Shown here in pieces: positions 5,510 through 7,813 of a DNA stretch of 7,813 nt (its first letter is position 1; each line of letters begins with the position of its first letter). Origin of the DNA: Deltaproteobacteria bacterium (GTDB lineage: Bacteria > UBA10199 > DSSB01); assembly GCA_021414045.1 (NCBI GenBank), contig JAIOPF010000168.1, positions 1 to 7,813 of the forward strand. Direction: 5' to 3'. The notes beneath the pieces were generated by a model that was not told the origin of the DNA, did not search any database, and saw only the letters and a program-made list of their open reading frames with translations. The translations under genes were made by a program, and so were the position numbers.

Positions 5510-6938
5510 GAGGATGCCTCGCCAGGGTGAGAGTGGCAACGGCTCCGGAGGGATTTCGGTTCTGAATTTCCACCTCTCCCCCGTGCAAACGCGCCACCTC
5601 GCGGACGAAACTCAAACCGAGGCCCGAACTCTTCTTGCCGCCATCGGGGCGAGGCAGGGAATAAAACCTCTCGAAGACTCGCGGTAGGGCGTAATCGGGG
5701 ACGCCGGTTCCCTGGTCGGTGATGGAAAATACGAGGCGTTCCTCGGTCTCTTGCAGGCCCAAGGTCAGGACTCCGCCCTTGGGGCTGAAATCGACGGCGT
5801 TTTGCAGCAAGTTTTGCACCGCCGACTCCAAAAGGAAGGGTTCGCCCTCGATGGGAACCGGATCACCCATTGAATTTTCGACGCGGAGGCCTTTCGCCTC
5901 GATGCGGTCTTGCATCCGTTCCAAGGCTTCGCGGACCAAGTCGGAAAAATCCACCGTCTCGACCTTCTCCAAACCGTGTCGGGATTCGAGGCCCGCAAGC
6001 TCCAGCATGCGCTCGACGATGCGGTGCATGCGGGAGGATTCGTCGCGGATGTTCGTCAAAAAGCGTGCCTGCTTGGCGGGATCCTTCTCGGCCTGGAGGA
6101 TCTCCGCGGCGCCCTGGATCGCCGCGATCGGGCTCTTCAGTTCGTGGGTGAGGGACTGCACGTAATCCTCGACGTATTTCTTCCCTTCCAGGGCCTCCCT
6201 CATCCCCTCGAAAGCCGCGCCCATTTCCCCGATCTCGCTGGTGCCCAGTTTCGGGAAAGGCGGACGACGGCCGTCCCGCACGGCTCGGGCGTAGCTCGTG
6301 AGGCGCCAAATGGGGCGCGTCACCCAGGATGAGAGCAGGATTCCCAGCAGGATCACCGCCAAGGCCGCCACCGCCCCGGCGATCACGATCGAAGGACGGG
6401 CGGTCTCGAGGAAAAAGTTGATGCTGGCGGTGGGCTTGCGCAGGGTCAAGACGCCGACGATCTTCCCGTCAAAACGAATCGGAGCGGCGACATGAAGCAC
6501 CGAACTGCCGGGATTCTCGGGATGGTCCCGGCTGGTGCGGGCGCCGTAATCTCCCAATAGGGTGAGGTGAACGTCGCGCCACTGCGAGAAATCCTTCCCT
6601 TCGTCCAAGCCTTCCGAATCGAAGATCACCCGCCCTTGGGCATCGGTGACGTAGAGCCGCTCGTCCACCTTCGTCTTAGTCAGCTTGTAAATTTGCGCGC
6701 TGAAACTCCGCTTATCCAGGCGATCGAAGGCCTCGCGCAAGCGCTCCACCGGAATTTTTCCGTCGCTCATCCCCGATTCGAGGAAAGTCGCGAGCAGATT
6801 GGATTCGTCGACGAGCACCTCCTCCACCGCCTCGAGATAGCGCGGCCGGAGCTCGCCCAGGATGTGGTCGACCAAGAAATAGAAGCCGATTCCCACCACC
6901 AACACGAAGCTCAGGATGATGCGCGCGCGAATCTTCAC
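5493..6938 (-). CDS. creC: Sensor histidine kinase CreC
   Basis: 481 residues (E. coli CreC has 474). TM1 about 8-27; periplasmic sensor about 28-182 with YVTDAQGRVIFDS (96-108), W-DV-LTL-G-YGAR (120-134) and SSVLHVAAPI (145-154), all close to E. coli CreC; TM2 about 183-204; HAMP about 205-255; phosphoacceptor His265 in LTHELKSPIAAI; N box NLLQN (376-380); G1 DQGTG (408-412); F box ERFYSLPR (423-430); G2 SSGLGLSFV (437-445). It should autophosphorylate and pass phosphate to CreB. In Pseudomonas and Aeromonas the system responds to wall or beta-lactam stress. Start: GTG at 6938 forms a GTGA overlap with the creB stop (6937-6935), with AAGGA 6 nt upstream; a TTG at 6941 is only 3 nt from it. 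No catalytic residue is missing. Confidence 0.96.
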   Translation of the reverse strand: MKIRARIILSFVLVVGIGFYFLVDHILGELRPRYLEAVEEVLVDESNLLATFLESGMSDGKIPVERLREAFDRLDKRSFSAQIYKLTKTKVDERLYVTDAQGRVIFDSEGLDEGKDFSQWRDVHLTLLGDYGARTSRDHPENPGSSVLHVAAPIRFDGKIVGVLTLRKPTASINFFLETARPSIVIAGAVAALAVILLGILLSSWVTRPIWRLTSYARAVRDGRRPPFPKLGTSEIGEMGAAFEGMREALEGKKYVEDYVQSLTHELKSPIAAIQGAAEILQAEKDPAKQARFLTNIRDESSRMHRIVERMLELAGLESRHGLEKVETVDFSDLVREALERMQDRIEAKGLRVENSMGDPVPIEGEPFLLESAVQNLLQNAVDFSPKGGVLTLGLQETEERLVFSITDQGTGVPDYALPRVFERFYSLPRPDGGKKSSGLGLSFVREVARLHGGEVEIQNRNPSGAVATLTLARHPHENET

Positions 6939-7630
6939 CAATGTTCCTTCAGGCTATAACCCAGTCCGCGGTGGGTCTCGATGGGGTCGATGGCGGGCTC
7001 GACGGCTCTCATCTTGGAACGAAGGCTCTTGATGTGGGCGTCGACCGTGCGGTCAAGGCTGGCCTCGGGCTCTTCCCAGGCCATCTCCATCAACTGGTCG
7101 CGCGAGAGCACGCGGCCGGGCCTTTCGATCAAGACGCGCAGCAGGCGAAACTCATAGCGGCTCAGGGGCAAGGCGGAACCGAAATAGAAAATCTTCATGC
7201 GCTCCGGATCTAGGGTGAAGGGCAGCGTGGACTTGAGACGGACGGGAGGAGAGGCCTCGACGGCGCTTTGCCCCCGGCGAAACACCGCCTTCACCCGCGC
7301 CGCTAATTCCCTCGGACTGAAGGGCTTGACCATGTAATCGTCGGCTCCGATCTCGAGCCCGACGACCCGGTCAATCTCGGCGGACCGGGCGGTGAGAAAG
7401 ATGACCGGCACTTGGTTTTCCTTCCGCAGCTCCCGGCAAAAGTCGAAGCCGTTGCCGTCCGGCAATCCGACGTCCAGGACCAGCAGGTCGATATCTCCGG
7501 CGGCCAAACGCTGCTTTCCCTCCGCTAGCGTCGCGAACCAAAGGGTGAAAAATCCCTCGGCCTCGAGGGCGTACCGGATATTGTCCGCGATCGAAGATTC
7601 GTCTTCGAGAATCAGGATTTTTTTGGTCAT
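6935..7630 (-). CDS. creB: Response regulator CreB (OmpR/PhoB family)
   Basis: 231 residues (E. coli CreB has 229). The receiver domain (about 3-118) has the acidic pair Glu9-Asp10, phosphoacceptor Asp53 in LDVGLPDGNGFDFCREL, Thr80 in FLTARSAEIDRVVGLEIG, and Lys102 in VKPFSPREL, all close to E. coli CreB. The winged-helix DNA-binding domain (about 131-231) has PLSRYEFRLLRVL, PGRVLSRDQLMEMAW, DRTVDAHIKSLRSKM and THRGLGYSL. CreB binds direct repeats (TTCAC-N6-TTCAC in E. coli) and controls creD and other genes. A similar phased array stands before creD here. The ATG at 7630 begins the conserved first strand, with a weak GGGGA about 10 nt upstream. It overlaps creC by 4 nt if creC starts at GTG, and lies 48 nt after the FHA gene, with which it may share a transcript. 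Confidence 0.97.
   Translation of the reverse strand: MTKKILILEDESSIADNIRYALEAEGFFTLWFATLAEGKQRLAAGDIDLLVLDVGLPDGNGFDFCRELRKENQVPVIFLTARSAEIDRVVGLEIGADDYMVKPFSPRELAARVKAVFRRGQSAVEASPPVRLKSTLPFTLDPERMKIFYFGSALPLSRYEFRLLRVLIERPGRVLSRDQLMEMAWEEPEASLDRTVDAHIKSLRSKMRAVEPAIDPIETHRGLGYSLKEHW
6945..6949 (-). promoter_or_regulatory. Ribosome binding site deciding the creC start
   Basis: AAGGA on the minus strand inside the end of creB, 6 nt before the GTG at 6938 and only 3 nt before the TTG at 6941. With the GTGA stop-start overlap, this favours GTG and translational coupling of kinase to regulator. Confidence 0.6.
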
Positions 7631-7678
7631 GAGCGATGCTTCCCCATGGCGTAAGGAAATGGATTTTCTGGGGCGGGC

Positions 7679-7813
7679 TTAGACGCTCTCTTCGGGAATG
7701 ATGAACTCGAATTCGACCATATTGAAGCGGAGGCGGTCTCCGTGCTTGAGCGGTTGGGCGGAACGTTGTCCCGGCGCCAATCGCTCGTCGTTGAGAAAGG
7801 TGCCGTTCTTGCT
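7679..7813 (-). CDS. FHA-domain protein, C-terminal end (truncated by window edge)
   Basis: The last 44 codons of a minus-strand gene, ending with TAA at 7681-7679. The visible part begins SKNGTFLNDERL and continues PLKHGDRLRF then VEFEFIIPEE. This is the second half of a forkhead-associated domain: the S-x-N-G-T-x-x-N loop, the L-x-x-G-D strand and the final strand. FHA domains bind phosphothreonine peptides and often serve in Ser/Thr kinase signalling, secretion or cell-division complexes. Whether other domains precede it cannot be seen. The FHA domain is at the extreme C-terminus, and creB starts 48 nt downstream on the same strand with no terminator visible between, so one operon is possible. 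Confidence 0.85.
   Translation of the reverse strand, partial: SKNGTFLNDERLAPGQRSAQPLKHGDRLRFNMVEFEFIIPEESV

Noticed and set aside
5510..5539. TTG start for the transpeptidase at 5539
   Set aside because: The ATG at 5509 has GAGG 7 nt upstream and begins a normal signal peptide; the extension would put ten extra residues before it.
5719..6165. Plus-strand frames opposite creC (5719-6165, 5910-6332, 6567-6959)
   Set aside because: They are antisense to intact kinase domains, with no domain of their own; they are shadows.

Overview
The window (about 7.8 kb, moderately GC-rich by eye) looks like chromosomal DNA of a Gram-negative bacterium outside the enterics. Inner-membrane, periplasmic and peptidoglycan-linked proteins dominate. 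The gene order differs from the Escherichia coli creABCD operon. A deltaproteobacterium-like or uncultivated lineage is a guess, not shown by the sequence. I see no mobile element, CRISPR array, tRNA or rRNA.

Layout. (1) Minus strand, 1-1474: N-terminal half of an RND/MMPL-type exporter that runs off the left edge. (2) Divergent from it, plus strand, 1583-2227: a secreted YceI-family lipocalin-like protein. (3) 2228-2401: an AT-rich leader carrying a phased 11-bp direct-repeat array (TTCATC-type units) over a likely promoter. (4) Plus strand, 2402-3751: creD, then 15 nt later a membrane-anchored NagZ-like GH3 glycosidase (3767-5218). (5) Converging on these, a compact minus-strand run read right to left: the end of an FHA-domain gene (7679-7813), creB (6935-7630), creC (5493-6938, GTGA overlap with creB) and a secreted YkuD L,D-transpeptidase (4991-5509, 17-nt overlap with creC).

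How they fit. CreC (sensor kinase) and CreB (OmpR/PhoB-type regulator) resemble the E. coli proteins closely. In known systems CreB binds a direct repeat TTCAC-N6-TTCAC and controls creD. Here creD stands apart from creBC on the opposite strand, but its leader holds TTCAT-N6-TTCAT, with further copies at the same 11-bp period. This fits the local CreB controlling creD and the glycosidase. The two other enzymes in the arrangement, a probable periplasmic N-acetylglucosaminidase and an L,D-transpeptidase, both act on peptidoglycan. The locus therefore reads as a CreBC cell-wall-stress module with its own wall enzymes.

The oddest structural feature is the tail-to-tail junction. The glycosidase frame has no stop of its own and runs 228 nt antisense into the L,D-transpeptidase gene, in exact codon register, ending where that gene uses a TTA leucine codon.
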